DNA from: Lachnospiraceae bacterium
GTDB lineage: Bacteria; Bacillota; Clostridia; Lachnospirales; Lachnospiraceae
NCBI GenBank assembly: GCA_015056815.1
Contig: SVFN01000002.1
Location: forward strand, 206,946-270,945
Reading direction: 5' to 3'
DNA length: 64,000 nucleotides
Made by a program: the position numbers and the translations under genes. Under the pieces are notes generated by a model. It did no database searches. It worked only from the letters and a program-made list of their open reading frames with translations, and was not told where the DNA came from. Below, one piece after another: positions 52,104 through 61,317 of this stretch. Position 1 is the stretch's first letter. Every line of letters starts with the position of its first letter.

Positions 52104-54461
52104 TTACTCATCAAATGCGGTCTTTATAACCTCTTTCATCCCGGACGCATAAACGATCTTTAGTCCCTCTTTGATCTCCGGTTCGATTTCCTCGATATCT
52201 TTGCGGTTATCTATCGGAACGATCACTGTTTTCACTCCCGCTTTCTTGGCTGCCAGTGTCTTTTCTTTTAACCCGCCAATTTCCAACACACGTCCGCGTA
52301 AAGTGATCTCCCCCGTCATCGCCACATCCGGTCTGACCTTCTTTCCGGTTATGGCAGACAGTACTGCTGTCGCCATCGTCACACCCGCGCTGGGACCATC
52401 TTTCGGAACAGCCCCCTCCGGTATATGAATATGAATATCCGTCTTTTTAAAGAACTCTTCCTCCACCCCGTAAGCGCTGCTGATGGAACGGATATAACTG
52501 ATGCCGGTCATGGCTGATTCCTTCATAACCTCACCAAGCTGTCCGGTCAGTTTCACTTCTCCTTTGCCCGGCATAATATTCACTTCGATCTCCAGAGTAT
52601 CTCCGCCCACACTGGTCCATGCCAGCCCGCGAACAATCCCTACCTGTGCATGATCTGCGATCTTATCCTGTACATATTTTTCTTTTCCCAGAAAATCCTT
52701 CAGATTGCTGCCGGTAATCTTGACATGATCCACTTCTTCTGTCAGGATCTTAAGGGCCGCTTTCCGGCAGAGTTCTCCGATCTTACGCTCACACTCTCTC
52801 ACTCCCGCCTCTCTGGTATAGGAGATGATCAGTTTCTCCAGAGCCTTATCTGTGATCGCAAACTGCTTAGGCTTCAAACCGTTTTTCTTTAGCTGCTTTT
52901 TGAGAAGATGCTCCTTTGCGATATGGAATTTCTCATTGGATGTATAACTATGCAGTTCAATGATCTCCATACGGTCCCTGAGAGGCCCGTCCACCTGGGA
53001 AAGATCATTTGCCGTTGCGATGAACAGCACTTCCGAAAGATCGATCGGAATCTCCAGATAATGATCTCTGAAGTGGGAATTTTGTTCGCTATCGAGTACT
53101 TCCAGCATAGCAGAAGAAGTGTCACCCTTATAATCACTGCTCATCTTATCGATCTCATCCAAAAGGATCAGTGGATTTTTTACGCCTGCCTGTTTTAATC
53201 CGTTTGCGATCCTTCCGGGCATCGCTCCCACATAGGTCTTACGATGTCCTCTGATCTCTGCCTCATCCCGAACACCGCCCAGACAGATCCTGACATATTC
53301 TTTATTCAATGCCTTCGCCACGCTTTTGGCAATGGAAGTCTTACCGGTACCGGGAGGTCCCACAAGACAGATGATAGAACTTGCCGCCTTATTATCTTCA
53401 TCCTTGCTATCTGCTTCATTCTGCTTCCAGATCGCCCGCACAGCCAGAAATTCCATGATGCGGCTTTTGACCTTTTCCATACCGTAATGCTCATTTTCCA
53501 GCACTTTGGAAGCATGCTTCAGATCCAGCCTGTCCGTGGAACGTCTTTCCCATGGCATTTCCAAGAGTGTTTCAATATAGGTACGCTCCACTGTGCTCTC
53601 TGCACTTCCGGAACTGATGCTCTTAAAACGGTTGATCTCCTTTTGAATTTTTTCTTTCACCTGCTTTGACGCCTCAAGCTTTTCCAATGCTTCTTCAAAG
53701 CTTTCTGCCTCCGATTGCTCATCCTCTCCAAGCTCCTGTCGGATATAGTTCATCTGTTCTCTGAGCATATATCGCTTCTGATTCTTATCCAGGCGCTTCT
53801 TTACCTGCGAAGACATCTCGGCACGAAGTTTACGGATCTGGATCTCATTCTGCAAAAGAACCACCAGCATCTCATAACGCTTTTCCAGAGAAAACTGCTC
53901 TAAAAATTCCTGTTTCTTCTCAAAAGGAAGTGCCAGATTCATGACAATGGCATCCATTATTCTCTCCAGCTCATATACATCTGCGATCTCCTGGATCAGA
54001 ATATTGGTATTCTTCCCGGAATCCGCCGCCAGTTTTTCCAATTGCTCCTTCAGAATTCTCTCCGCCGCCAGAAGCTGGATCTGTTCCATATCATAAAGTG
54101 TTAAAAGTTTCTCCGTCTGCGCGGTAAAAAAGCCCTCTGTCTTGTCGAGTGATTTCAGAATGGCTCTTGTCTCACCCTCGACCAGTACCCGCACGATCCC
54201 GCCCGGGAGCTTGATCACCTGCTTGATCACCGCTATCGTCCCCACATGATATACATGGTCATAGTCCGGTTCCTTTTTATCCGTTTCCAGCTGCGTTACC
54301 AAAAAAATCCGCTCATCATTTTTCATTGCTTCTTCCACAGACTTAATGGAAAACTTTCTGCTAAGATCAAAATGGATCACAATGTCCGGTAAAATTACCA
54401 GCCCTCGAAGAGCGACAGCCGGTATCATCTGAATCATATTTTCTTCGTTCATTTTTCTCAC
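52104..54461 (-). CDS. lon: ATP-dependent protease Lon (LonA type)
   Basis: This is a cytoplasmic AAA+ serine protease of 785 residues. The N-terminal LON domain (AVALRGLVILPDIVIHFDLSR) leads to a coiled coil, the AAA+ module (Walker A GPPGTGKTSIAKS; Walker B LILLDEIDKM) and the peptidase domain. The catalytic dyad is S691 in KDGPSAGVT and K734 in GGLKEK. It lies between clpX and ysxC. The intergenic space to clpX contains a perfect hairpin (AAACGCCG/CGGCGTTT at 54472-54499). Confidence 0.97.
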   Translation of the reverse strand: MRKMNEENMIQMIPAVALRGLVILPDIVIHFDLSRKFSIKSVEEAMKNDERIFLVTQLETDKKEPDYDHVYHVGTIAVIKQVIKLPGGIVRVLVEGETRAILKSLDKTEGFFTAQTEKLLTLYDMEQIQLLAAERILKEQLEKLAADSGKNTNILIQEIADVYELERIMDAIVMNLALPFEKKQEFLEQFSLEKRYEMLVVLLQNEIQIRKLRAEMSSQVKKRLDKNQKRYMLREQMNYIRQELGEDEQSEAESFEEALEKLEASKQVKEKIQKEINRFKSISSGSAESTVERTYIETLLEMPWERRSTDRLDLKHASKVLENEHYGMEKVKSRIMEFLAVRAIWKQNEADSKDEDNKAASSIICLVGPPGTGKTSIAKSVAKALNKEYVRICLGGVRDEAEIRGHRKTYVGAMPGRIANGLKQAGVKNPLILLDEIDKMSSDYKGDTSSAMLEVLDSEQNSHFRDHYLEIPIDLSEVLFIATANDLSQVDGPLRDRMEIIELHSYTSNEKFHIAKEHLLKKQLKKNGLKPKQFAITDKALEKLIISYTREAGVRECERKIGELCRKAALKILTEEVDHVKITGSNLKDFLGKEKYVQDKIADHAQVGIVRGLAWTSVGGDTLEIEVNIMPGKGEVKLTGQLGEVMKESAMTGISYIRSISSAYGVEEEFFKKTDIHIHIPEGAVPKDGPSAGVTMATAVLSAITGKKVRPDVAMTGEITLRGRVLEIGGLKEKTLAAKKAGVKTVIVPIDNRKDIEEIEPEIKEGLKIVYASGMKEVIKTAFDE

Positions 54462-54471
54462 CTGTTATCAT

Positions 54472-54499
54472 AAACGCCGCCAGCAATCTGACGGCGTTT
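54472..54499. other. Intercistronic hairpin between clpX and lon
   Basis: AAACGCCG (54472-54479) pairs perfectly with CGGCGTTT (54492-54499). In the gene direction no T-run follows, so it is more likely a processing or attenuation structure than a strong terminator. Confidence 0.45.
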
Positions 54500-54513
54500 T
54501 CTTCTCTGTATTG

Positions 54514-55749
54514 TTATGAATTTCTCTCTACGATCGGACCGCACTCTCCGAGCACGGTTTCCTTCGTAATGATCACCTTACGGATCGACTCATCCGACGG
54601 AATCTCATACATGACATCCAACATGGCATGCTCCATGATGGATCTGAGTCCTCTGGCACCTGTCTTACGTTCAAATGCCTGTTTTGCGATCTCCTTAACC
54701 GCATCTTCTTCCACTTCAAGCTCAACATCATCAAACTCAAACAGTTTGCGGTACTGCTTTACCAACGCACTCTTGGGCTCTTTCAGGATACGGACAAGTG
54801 CATCCACATCCAGTCCCTCCAAAGATACATTGATCGGTACACGTCCGACAAACTCCGGAATCAGACCAAATTTCACCAGATCCTGCGGCGTTACATTTTT
54901 CAGAAGCTCGCTCAGATCTTTGATGCTGTTATCCGTTACACTCGCATTAAAACCAATGGACTTGCGGTTCAGTCTGGACTCTACGATCTTCTCCAATCCA
55001 TCAAAAGCTCCTCCGCAGATAAACAGGATATTAGAGGTATCAATCTGCAAAAGCTCCTGATGAGGATGCTTCCGTCCGCCCTGCGGCGGTACACTGGCAA
55101 CCGTTCCCTCCACGATCTTTAAAAGCGCCTGCTGAACGCCCTCTCCGGATACATCTCTGGTTATGGATACATTCTCGCTTTTTTTCGTGATCTTATCGAT
55201 CTCATCAATATAAATGATCCCATACTGGGCACGTTCAATATCATAATCAGCAGCCTGGATCAGCTTTAACAGAATATTCTCCACATCCTCACCGACATAA
55301 CCTGCCTCGGTAAGCGTGGTGGCATCTGCGATTGCAAACGGAACATTGATGATCTTCGCAAGCGTCTGCGCCAGAAAAGTCTTGCCGGAGCCGGTAGGTC
55401 CGATCATGATGATATTACTCTTTTGAAGCTCCACATCCAGATCTTTATCTGCCAGTACTCGCTTATAATGATTGTAAACTGCAACAGCCAGAACCTTTTT
55501 GGCTTCTTCCTGTCCGATCACATAATCATCCAGAAATTCTTTGATCTCAACCGGCTTTAAAAGATTGATGTCGATCTCTTCTTCAAACTCCTCATCGACA
55601 TATTCTTCCTCGATGATCTCTGAGCATAATTCCACGCACTCGTCGCAAATATAAATCCCGGAAGGTCCGGCGATCAGTTTACGTACCTGATCCTGCGATT
55701 TGTTGCAAAAAGAACAGCGTACTTTGCCGTCTATTTTCTTTCCTGCCAT
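54514..55749 (-). CDS. clpX: ATP-dependent Clp protease ATP-binding subunit ClpX
   Basis: This is the AAA+ unfoldase that feeds ClpP, 411 residues. The N-terminal zinc-binding domain shows [10 protein letters not shown] and CDECVELC. The AAA+ domain has Walker [15 protein letters not shown], Walker B YIDEIDKI, the RKHPHQE loop and the IGF loop in KSIGFNA for ClpP docking. ATG 55749 is used rather than an upstream in-frame codon at 55770 because GGAGG, inside the end of clpP, sits correctly. The clpP stop is 1 nt before it. Confidence 0.97.
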   Translation of the reverse strand: MAGKKIDGKVRCSFCNKSQDQVRKLIAGPSGIYICDECVELCSEIIEEEYVDEEFEEEIDINLLKPVEIKEFLDDYVIGQEEAKKVLAVAVYNHYKRVLADKDLDVELQKSNIIMIGPTGSGKTFLAQTLAKIINVPFAIADATTLTEAGYVGEDVENILLKLIQAADYDIERAQYGIIYIDEIDKITKKSENVSITRDVSGEGVQQALLKIVEGTVASVPPQGGRKHPHQELLQIDTSNILFICGGAFDGLEKIVESRLNRKSIGFNASVTDNSIKDLSELLKNVTPQDLVKFGLIPEFVGRVPINVSLEGLDVDALVRILKEPKSALVKQYRKLFEFDDVELEVEEDAVKEIAKQAFERKTGARGLRSIMEHAMLDVMYEIPSDESIRKVIITKETVLGECGPIVERNS

Positions 55750-55750
55750 C

Positions 55751-56347
55751 TTATTCCTCCGCCTCAACACGGGATGTGATCACACGATCAATGATGCCGT
55801 ATGCTTTTGCTTCTTCAGCACTCTTCCAGTTGTCGCGCTCGGTATCTGCTGCCACGACCTCATAATCCTGTCCGGTATTCTCCGCAAGGATTCTGTTTAA
55901 GCGCTCTTTCGTCTGCAAAATATGCTTCGCTGCGATCTCGATCTCTGTTGCCTGTCCCTGCGCACCGCCAAGAGGCTGATGGATCATGATCTCCGCATTC
56001 GGAAGTGCAAGTCTCTTGCCTTTCGTACCGCCTGCGAGCAGGAACGCTCCCATGCTGGCCGCCATACCGATACAGATAGTGGATACATCACACTTGATGT
56101 ATTTCATCGTATCATAGATTGCCATGCCTGCTGTCACAGAACCTCCCGGACTGTTGATATAAAGCTGGATGTCCTTCTCAGTATCCTCAGATTCCAAAAA
56201 CAGAAGCTGTGCCACTACAAGGCTGGCAGTCACTTCGTTGACTTCCTCTCCCAAAAAAATAATTCTCTCTTTTAAAAGTCTTGAATAAATATCATAGCTT
56301 CTCTCGCCACGACTTGTCTGTTCAATGACATAAGGTACTAAACTCAT
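55751..56347 (-). CDS. clpP: ATP-dependent Clp protease proteolytic subunit ClpP
   Basis: This is a serine peptidase that forms the ClpXP chamber, 198 residues. The catalytic serine lies in [11 protein letters not shown], the histidine in [12 protein letters not shown], and the aspartate near [12 protein letters not shown]. The [18 protein letters not shown] segment is standard. It follows tig and precedes clpX. Confidence 0.98.
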   Translation of the reverse strand: MSLVPYVIEQTSRGERSYDIYSRLLKERIIFLGEEVNEVTASLVVAQLLFLESEDTEKDIQLYINSPGGSVTAGMAIYDTMKYIKCDVSTICIGMAASMGAFLLAGGTKGKRLALPNAEIMIHQPLGGAQGQATEIEIAAKHILQTKERLNRILAENTGQDYEVVAADTERDNWKSAEEAKAYGIIDRVITSRVEAEE

Positions 56348-56415
56348 TTTTTATCCTCCCTGCCACATTACAAATTCTGATCGGCTGTCGCCGCTTCATA
56401 AACTCGAGTAACAAT

Positions 56416-56441
56416 TGTAACTGCCCGTAAACGGGCAGTTA
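56416..56441. other. Hairpin in the tig-clpP gap
   Basis: A GTAACTGCCCG / CGGGCAGTTAC 11-bp perfect stem has a 4-nt loop. No T-run follows in the gene direction. It may be an mRNA processing or partial-termination site between tig and clpP. Confidence 0.55.
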
Positions 56442-56463
56442 CAGCATCATTTCCTTATCCGTC

Positions 56464-57750
56464 TTATTTTTCTACCGCATTGTCTACAACGAACTTCGCA
56501 GCTTTTGTAACCGCAAGATCTTTCATGATCTCTTCTTTACCCTGCTCTCCGACCATAGCTCTTACTTTATCTTCGCCCATGTTATAAGCCTCCGCAAGCT
56601 TTGTGATCTCTGCATCATAATCTTCCTCAGAAGCTTCGATCTTCTCAGCCGCTGCGATTGCTTCCAGTACCAGTCTGGACTGGATTCTCTTTAATGCCTG
56701 CGGTTTGATCTGTGCAAGCATAGACTGCTGTGTCGCACCGGTAAGCTGCAGATACTGTTCAAAGCTGATTCCCTGCATCTGGATGCGCTGTGCAAACTCA
56801 TCTACCATCTGGCGCTGTGTCGTCTCGACCATAGCATCCGGAATATCCATTTCGGAAGATGCGATGATCGCATCCACTACTGCCATCTCTTTCTGGTCAG
56901 CTGCTTCTTTTTCCTTGCTCTCAGTCAGGTTTTTCTTAATGCTCTCTTTATACTCTTCGAGCGTTTCGTACTCAGAAACCTCTGCTGCAAACTCATCATC
57001 CACCTCAGGAAGCTCTTTTTCTTTGATTTCTTTTACTGTAACCTTGAACATGGCAGGCTTACCTGCAAGCTCCTGTGCATGATAATCTTCCGGGAACGTT
57101 ACGTTCACTTCTGACTCAGAACCGATTTCTTTGCCGATCAGCTGCTCTTCAAAGGTGTCAATAAAAGAATGAGAACCGATCACCAGAGAATAATTCTCTC
57201 CCTTGCCGCCTTCAAACGCTTCACCGTCTACAAATCCTTCAAAATCGATCACTGCTGTATCGCCGTCCCGAACCGGTCTGTCCTCTACGGCGATCATTCT
57301 GGAGTTATTCTCTCGTTCTTTGTCGATCTCAGCCTGAATATCCTCTTCTGTTACTTCTGTATCGACTTTATCGATTTCCACACCTTTATACTCTCCAAGT
57401 TTCACTTCAGGCTTCAAAGCCACCTCAGCCGTAAAGATAAAAGGCTTCTCCGGTGCGAGCTGAACCACATCGATCTTCGGTGAAGATACGATCTCTTCGT
57501 CACAGTCATCCAATGCTTTCTCATATGCTGTCGGAAGTACATCATTGGCAGCTTCTTCCAGAAAAACACCCTTCCCGTACATATTCTCCACCATCTTGCG
57601 CGGTACTTTACCCTTGCGGAATCCGGGAACGCTGATCTGTTTTTTGTTTTTCTGGTAAACAGCCTCTGTCGCTTTCTCCATCTCCTCAGCGGATACTTCA
57701 ATCGTAAGCTTCGCCATATTGTGCTCTAACTTCTCAACCTGTAAACTCAT
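56464..57750 (-). CDS. tig: Trigger factor
   Basis: This is a ribosome-bound chaperone and peptidyl-prolyl isomerase of 428 residues. The ribosome-docking signature is VPGFRKGKVPRKMVE (near 42-56). The FKBP-like domain begins with RPVRDGDTAVIDFEGFVDGE, and a long helical C-terminal domain follows. GAGGAGG precedes the ATG. It is first in the proteostasis cluster. Confidence 0.97.
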   Translation of the reverse strand: MSLQVEKLEHNMAKLTIEVSAEEMEKATEAVYQKNKKQISVPGFRKGKVPRKMVENMYGKGVFLEEAANDVLPTAYEKALDDCDEEIVSSPKIDVVQLAPEKPFIFTAEVALKPEVKLGEYKGVEIDKVDTEVTEEDIQAEIDKERENNSRMIAVEDRPVRDGDTAVIDFEGFVDGEAFEGGKGENYSLVIGSHSFIDTFEEQLIGKEIGSESEVNVTFPEDYHAQELAGKPAMFKVTVKEIKEKELPEVDDEFAAEVSEYETLEEYKESIKKNLTESKEKEAADQKEMAVVDAIIASSEMDIPDAMVETTQRQMVDEFAQRIQMQGISFEQYLQLTGATQQSMLAQIKPQALKRIQSRLVLEAIAAAEKIEASEEDYDAEITKLAEAYNMGEDKVRAMVGEQGKEEIMKDLAVTKAAKFVVDNAVEK

Positions 57751-58124
57751 TTCACTAATCCTCCTCGTGTGATTCGTATTCCTATTCTCTCTGTATGCTC
57801 CTAAATTCTTCCGGCTCCGTTTTAACGATCCGACTGCCAGACCGGCTTCTTCTCATTATCCGTTGATACCTCTTATCCGATACACTTATTCACATACATA
57901 CTCACAGTCATTTTACGATTATAGCATAGACGCCGGAAAAATACTAGCATTTTCTTATGTTTTCGCTTCTTTTTATAATGTTTATAAAAAAGATACAAAT
58001 TTTTCCATTCATATTATGTGTTTTTCTGCCCATACTATTAGCAAGACAACAGGAACAGACAAACCGATTGTTCTTATTGTCTATCAATATAGAAGCTGAA
58101 TCGAAAATCAAGGAGGTAAGAACT
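57751..58124. promoter_or_regulatory. Divergent region between tig and the SASP gene
   Basis: No supportable gene lies here. The right part contains a candidate forespore (sigma-G) promoter, listed separately. The left part should hold the tig promoter, which I could not place with confidence. Confidence 0.4.
58008..58037 (+). promoter_or_regulatory. Candidate sigma-G promoter of the SASP gene
   Basis: TTCATA (58008-58013), 17 bp, then CATACTA (58031-58037). The -10 matches the sigma-G pattern CATWMTA fully and the -35 matches four of five positions of GHATR. The leader would be about 80 nt. Confidence 0.4.
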
Positions 58125-58328
58125 ATGTCTTCAAGTTCTAATTCAAACAAAATGGAAGTTCCCCAGGCAAAAGCTGCCATGGATCGTTTCAAAACAGAGG
58201 TTGCAAGTGAACTCGGTGTCAACTTAAAAGAGGGTTACAACGGTGACCTGACTTCCAAGGAAGCCGGCTCCATTGGCGGTGAGATGGTCAGACGTATGAT
58301 CAAGAAGCAGGAAGAGCAGATGAAGTAA
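58125..58328 (+). CDS. Alpha/beta-type small acid-soluble spore protein
   Basis: This is a 67-residue DNA-binding protein that coats and protects spore DNA. The family signature is present: MEVPQAKAAMDRFKTEVASELG, with the germination-protease cleavage region FKTEVASE, and GDLTSKEAGSIGGEMVRRMI. AGGAGG precedes the ATG. The longer frame upstream is out of context for this family. It confirms sporulation capacity. Confidence 0.96.
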   Translation: MSSSSNSNKMEVPQAKAAMDRFKTEVASELGVNLKEGYNGDLTSKEAGSIGGEMVRRMIKKQEEQMK

Positions 58329-58371
58329 TTTCCCCGCATGCTCTCGTTTGCGGATAACATTCATCTATGAA

Positions 58372-58402
58372 AAAGTCCCGGGCGCAATGTTCCCGGGACT
58401 TT
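58372..58402. terminator. Bidirectional terminator between SASP and DJ-1/PfpI genes
   Basis: AAAGTCCCGGG (58372-58382) and CCCGGGACTTT (58392-58402) form an 11-bp perfect stem. The genes converge on it. Confidence 0.8.
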
Positions 58403-58451
58403 CTTGGTATTCCTTTTCCGCCTTCTTTTATTAAAAAGTCATCTATGCTCT

Positions 58452-59006
58452 TTACAGCCGCTTATATACGATCGCTTCCGCCAGACGGTCGGCCTTTTCT
58501 TCTCCTTCAAACTGTTCCAGAATGGTCAGTCCCAGTTCGATCGCTGTTCCCATACCCCGGCTGGTAATGACGTGATCCGAAACCTCAACCGGACCGGTAC
58601 CTGCTTTTGCTCCTTCCAGATGTGACTCCATTCCCGGATAGCAGCAGGCGTTTCTTCCCTTTAAGATTCCCCTGTGTCCGAAAATACTCGGCGCAGCACA
58701 GATTGCCGCGATCCATTTTCCTTGATCATAAAAACGATCCACCTGCTCCATCAAAAATGTGCACGCCTCGAGATTTTTCGTGCCGGGCATCCCTCCCGGC
58801 AGCATGATCATATCCAGGCCGTCAAATTCCACTTCGGAAAGAAGTGCATCCATCTGTACTGTGATGTTATGTGAACCTGTCACCTGTTTCTGCCCTGTAA
58901 TGGAGATCATGCAAACTTCCTGTCCCCCCCTGCGCAGGACATCAACAACTGCCAACGCCTCCACTTCTTCATAACCTTCTCCAAAAAAAATACCGATTTT
59001 TGCCAT
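58452..59006 (-). CDS. DJ-1/PfpI family protein
   Basis: This is a 184-residue single-domain protein. It begins KIGIFFGEGYEEVEALAVVD with the conserved acidic residues, and has nucleophile C103 in the elbow AAICAAPSIFG. LPGGMPGT and SRGMGTAIE complete the family motifs. Members act as glyoxalase-like or chaperone-like stress proteins; which applies here cannot be told from sequence. It is monocistronic. Confidence 0.93.
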   Translation of the reverse strand: MAKIGIFFGEGYEEVEALAVVDVLRRGGQEVCMISITGQKQVTGSHNITVQMDALLSEVEFDGLDMIMLPGGMPGTKNLEACTFLMEQVDRFYDQGKWIAAICAAPSIFGHRGILKGRNACCYPGMESHLEGAKAGTGPVEVSDHVITSRGMGTAIELGLTILEQFEGEEKADRLAEAIVYKRL

Positions 59007-59106
59007 ACCCGTTCTCCTTTTTGTGTTATAGTGTAACTATAAGATATAGTAGCAGATTTTTTTTCAAAATGCAAAAAACAGCTCGCAAAATATTTAGGAG
59101 GTTTTT

Positions 59107-59586
59107 ATGGAAATCGAACGCAAATTTACGATCAGACAGTTCCCTGAGAACTTAGAACAATATGACTGCCGCATCATCGAACAGGGCTACCTTTGCACCG
59201 CACCGGTGGTACGCATCCGCAGAGACAATGACGATTATTATCTTACCTACAAGGGGCGCGGACTTATGGCAAGAGAGGAATACAATCTTCCCCTGACCAA
59301 AGAAGGCTACGAACACATGCTGTCCAAGGCAGATGGAAACATCATCCGCAAAAAACGCTATATGATCCCGCTTGTTTTCCCTTCCTATAAAGAAGGTTAC
59401 ACTCCCGATCCCCAAAAAGATCAGAACCTCACCATCGAACTTGACATCTTTTCTTCCCCCAATGGTCTTATCATGGCCGAAGTGGAATTTGCCAGCGAAG
59501 CCGCCGCCAACGCATTTCTCCCCCCTTCCTGGTTCGAAAAAGACGTCACCGCCGACCCGCGCTATCATAACTCAAATATGATTTAG
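59107..59586 (+). CDS. CYTH domain protein (triphosphate tunnel metalloenzyme-like)
   Basis: This is a 159-residue single-domain protein with the ExExK motif in MEIERKF. It has alternating charged residues such as VRIRRDND, YLTYKGRG and REEYNLPL that line the tunnel. It ends with AEVEFASEAAANAF and WFEKDVTADPRYHNSNM, as in bacterial CYTH proteins. Likely activity is hydrolysis of inorganic triphosphate or a related substrate. AGGAGG precedes the ATG. Confidence 0.92.
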   Translation: MEIERKFTIRQFPENLEQYDCRIIEQGYLCTAPVVRIRRDNDDYYLTYKGRGLMAREEYNLPLTKEGYEHMLSKADGNIIRKKRYMIPLVFPSYKEGYTPDPQKDQNLTIELDIFSSPNGLIMAEVEFASEAAANAFLPPSWFEKDVTADPRYHNSNMI

Positions 59587-59666
59587 CATTGAGTCATGCA
59601 AAATAAAAAACCACACCTTCCGACAATTTATGAATGGCATGACGGACTACAACGAATCCCCCACCT

Positions 59667-60215
59667 TCATCCTTCTTTCCAAAAATCCACCGGTTCATAA
59701 TCCTGCAGAGCTGCCAGAAACCCTTTTTTGCCAAGCTCCTCCTGGATCAGATCCAATGTACGTTTGTCATCCGCCTCCACCGTATGATAATGATAACCGG
59801 ATGTGACATTTTTTAAGAGACTGGATTTTCCTTCCTTTAATTTTTCCATATACTCTCTCACATCCTTGCGGGATTTCAGATGCAGTCCCGCCCGCACGAC
59901 TCCATAGACCTTATGATACACAAAGACATCCTCCACGAGCCCGCCCAGATCCACGAAAAGATTCAGTTCTTCCTCGGTCTGCTCGTCCGAATGATACACT
60001 TTAAACACACGACTGTTACGTTCCTGTTCCTTTTGCAGCAGATAACCGTTGTTCGTAGACAGAATATTCTCTCCGTTGGCACGTAAGATCGCAATGTCCT
60101 GTACGATCACCTGTCTGGAAACCTGCATATTTTTAGCAAGTGCTGTCCCCGAAACAGGCGTCCGGCTCGTCCTCAAATATTCAAGAATTCTTTTTTCCCG
60201 TTCCTCTCTCTCCAC
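59667..60215 (-). CDS. niaR: NiaR (YrxA-type) niacin-responsive repressor of NAD synthesis
   Basis: The protein has 182 residues from GTG 60215. An N-terminal helix-turn-helix (GTALAKNMQVSRQVIVQDIAILR) is followed by the 3H domain with its conserved histidines in VYHKVYGVV, LHLKSR and GYHYHTVEA. In Firmicutes this repressor binds nicotinic acid and shuts down nad and niacin uptake genes. AAGGAG lies 7 nt before the GTG. The frame stays open a further 44 codons upstream, but those residues match nothing. It lies downstream of nadC, so it may be part of the operon it controls. Confidence 0.9.
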   Translation of the reverse strand: MEREEREKRILEYLRTSRTPVSGTALAKNMQVSRQVIVQDIAILRANGENILSTNNGYLLQKEQERNSRVFKVYHSDEQTEEELNLFVDLGGLVEDVFVYHKVYGVVRAGLHLKSRKDVREYMEKLKEGKSSLLKNVTSGYHYHTVEADDKRTLDLIQEELGKKGFLAALQDYEPVDFWKEG

Positions 60216-60389
60216 AACCGATCTCCTTATTTCTTTTTTACAGATGGATACTGCATCCCAGCTGCTGCCTATATCCGTCCGGTGCATTTCGCGATCCCAA
60301 ACAGATACGCAATCCTGCATTTTGAAACGCCTCTGCCTGTGGCACACATTGCTGAAACCCTCTGGTTTTCTTTGCTCTCTGAGACTACC

Positions 60390-61244
60390 CTATACCGCAT
60401 GCAGATTTTTCAGGGAGATGTCCATGATCGGTGCAGAGTGGGTAAGTGCCCCGCTGGATACATAATCCACACCCATGTCTTTGATGCGGGCGATGTTTTC
60501 CTTTGTCACATTGCCGGAGATTTCAATCTCTGCCCTCTTATCGATGAAGTCGATACATTTCTTTAACAGTTCCGTAGACATATTGTCGAGCATGATGATG
60601 TCTGCTCCTGCCCCGACCGCTTCTTCCACCATCTCGAAGGTCTCCACTTCCACTTCGATCTTGCGCACAAAGGGTGCATACTCCTTTGCCATTTCGATCG
60701 CCTTCTTTACACTGCCCGCGGCGCCGATATGATTGTCCTTTAACAATACACCGTCGGAAAGATTGTAGCGGTGATTGTTACCGCCTCCGATGCGTACCGA
60801 ATATTTCTCAAAGATACGGTTATTCGGAGTCGTCTTTCTGGTATCTAACAGTTTGATACCGGTTCCTTCCAGTAAAGAAGCGACTTCTCTCGTATAGGTT
60901 GCAATACCGCTCATTCTCTGCAGATAGTTCAGTGCTGTTCTCTCACCGCATAAAAGGACGCGGATATCGCCATGTACCTTGGCCATAAGCTGTCCTGCTT
61001 TAACCGGATCGCCATCTTTTACAAAAAATTCCACTTCCGTCTTCGCATCCAGCAGAGTAAACACTCTCTCAAACACCTGTAATCCGCAGATGATCCCGTC
61101 CTGCTTGCAGATCAGATCCACCTCGCCGGCCTGTGGAGACGGCATCACACTGTTGGTGGAAACATCCTCACTTGTAATATCCTCTTTTAATGCGCTTAAA
61201 ATGTAGGGATCCACATTCAATCCCAAAGTTACCTGATCGTACAT
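60390..61244 (-). CDS. nadC: Nicotinate-nucleotide pyrophosphorylase (carboxylating)
   Basis: This is quinolinate phosphoribosyltransferase, the third step of de novo NAD synthesis, 284 residues. Recognised stretches are RTALNYLQRMSGIATYT, LDTRKTTPNNRIFEKYSV, GGGNNHRYNLSDGVLLKDNH, EVEVETFEM and the barrel end IMLDNMS. It follows nadB by 73 bp and precedes niaR. Confidence 0.97.
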   Translation of the reverse strand: MYDQVTLGLNVDPYILSALKEDITSEDVSTNSVMPSPQAGEVDLICKQDGIICGLQVFERVFTLLDAKTEVEFFVKDGDPVKAGQLMAKVHGDIRVLLCGERTALNYLQRMSGIATYTREVASLLEGTGIKLLDTRKTTPNNRIFEKYSVRIGGGNNHRYNLSDGVLLKDNHIGAAGSVKKAIEMAKEYAPFVRKIEVEVETFEMVEEAVGAGADIIMLDNMSTELLKKCIDFIDKRAEIEISGNVTKENIARIKDMGVDYVSSGALTHSAPIMDISLKNLHAV

Positions 61245-61317
61245 CTTCTCTCTCCTTTTCTATACTCTTTTCCGCATTTGCATGCATATATTTTGCGTAC
61301 CTTGTCACTGTTTTTGT

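Noticed and set aside
60216..60347. 44-codon upstream extension of niaR
   Set aside because: The GTG at 60215 has AAGGAG at the right distance and matches the usual NiaR N-terminus; the extension matches nothing.
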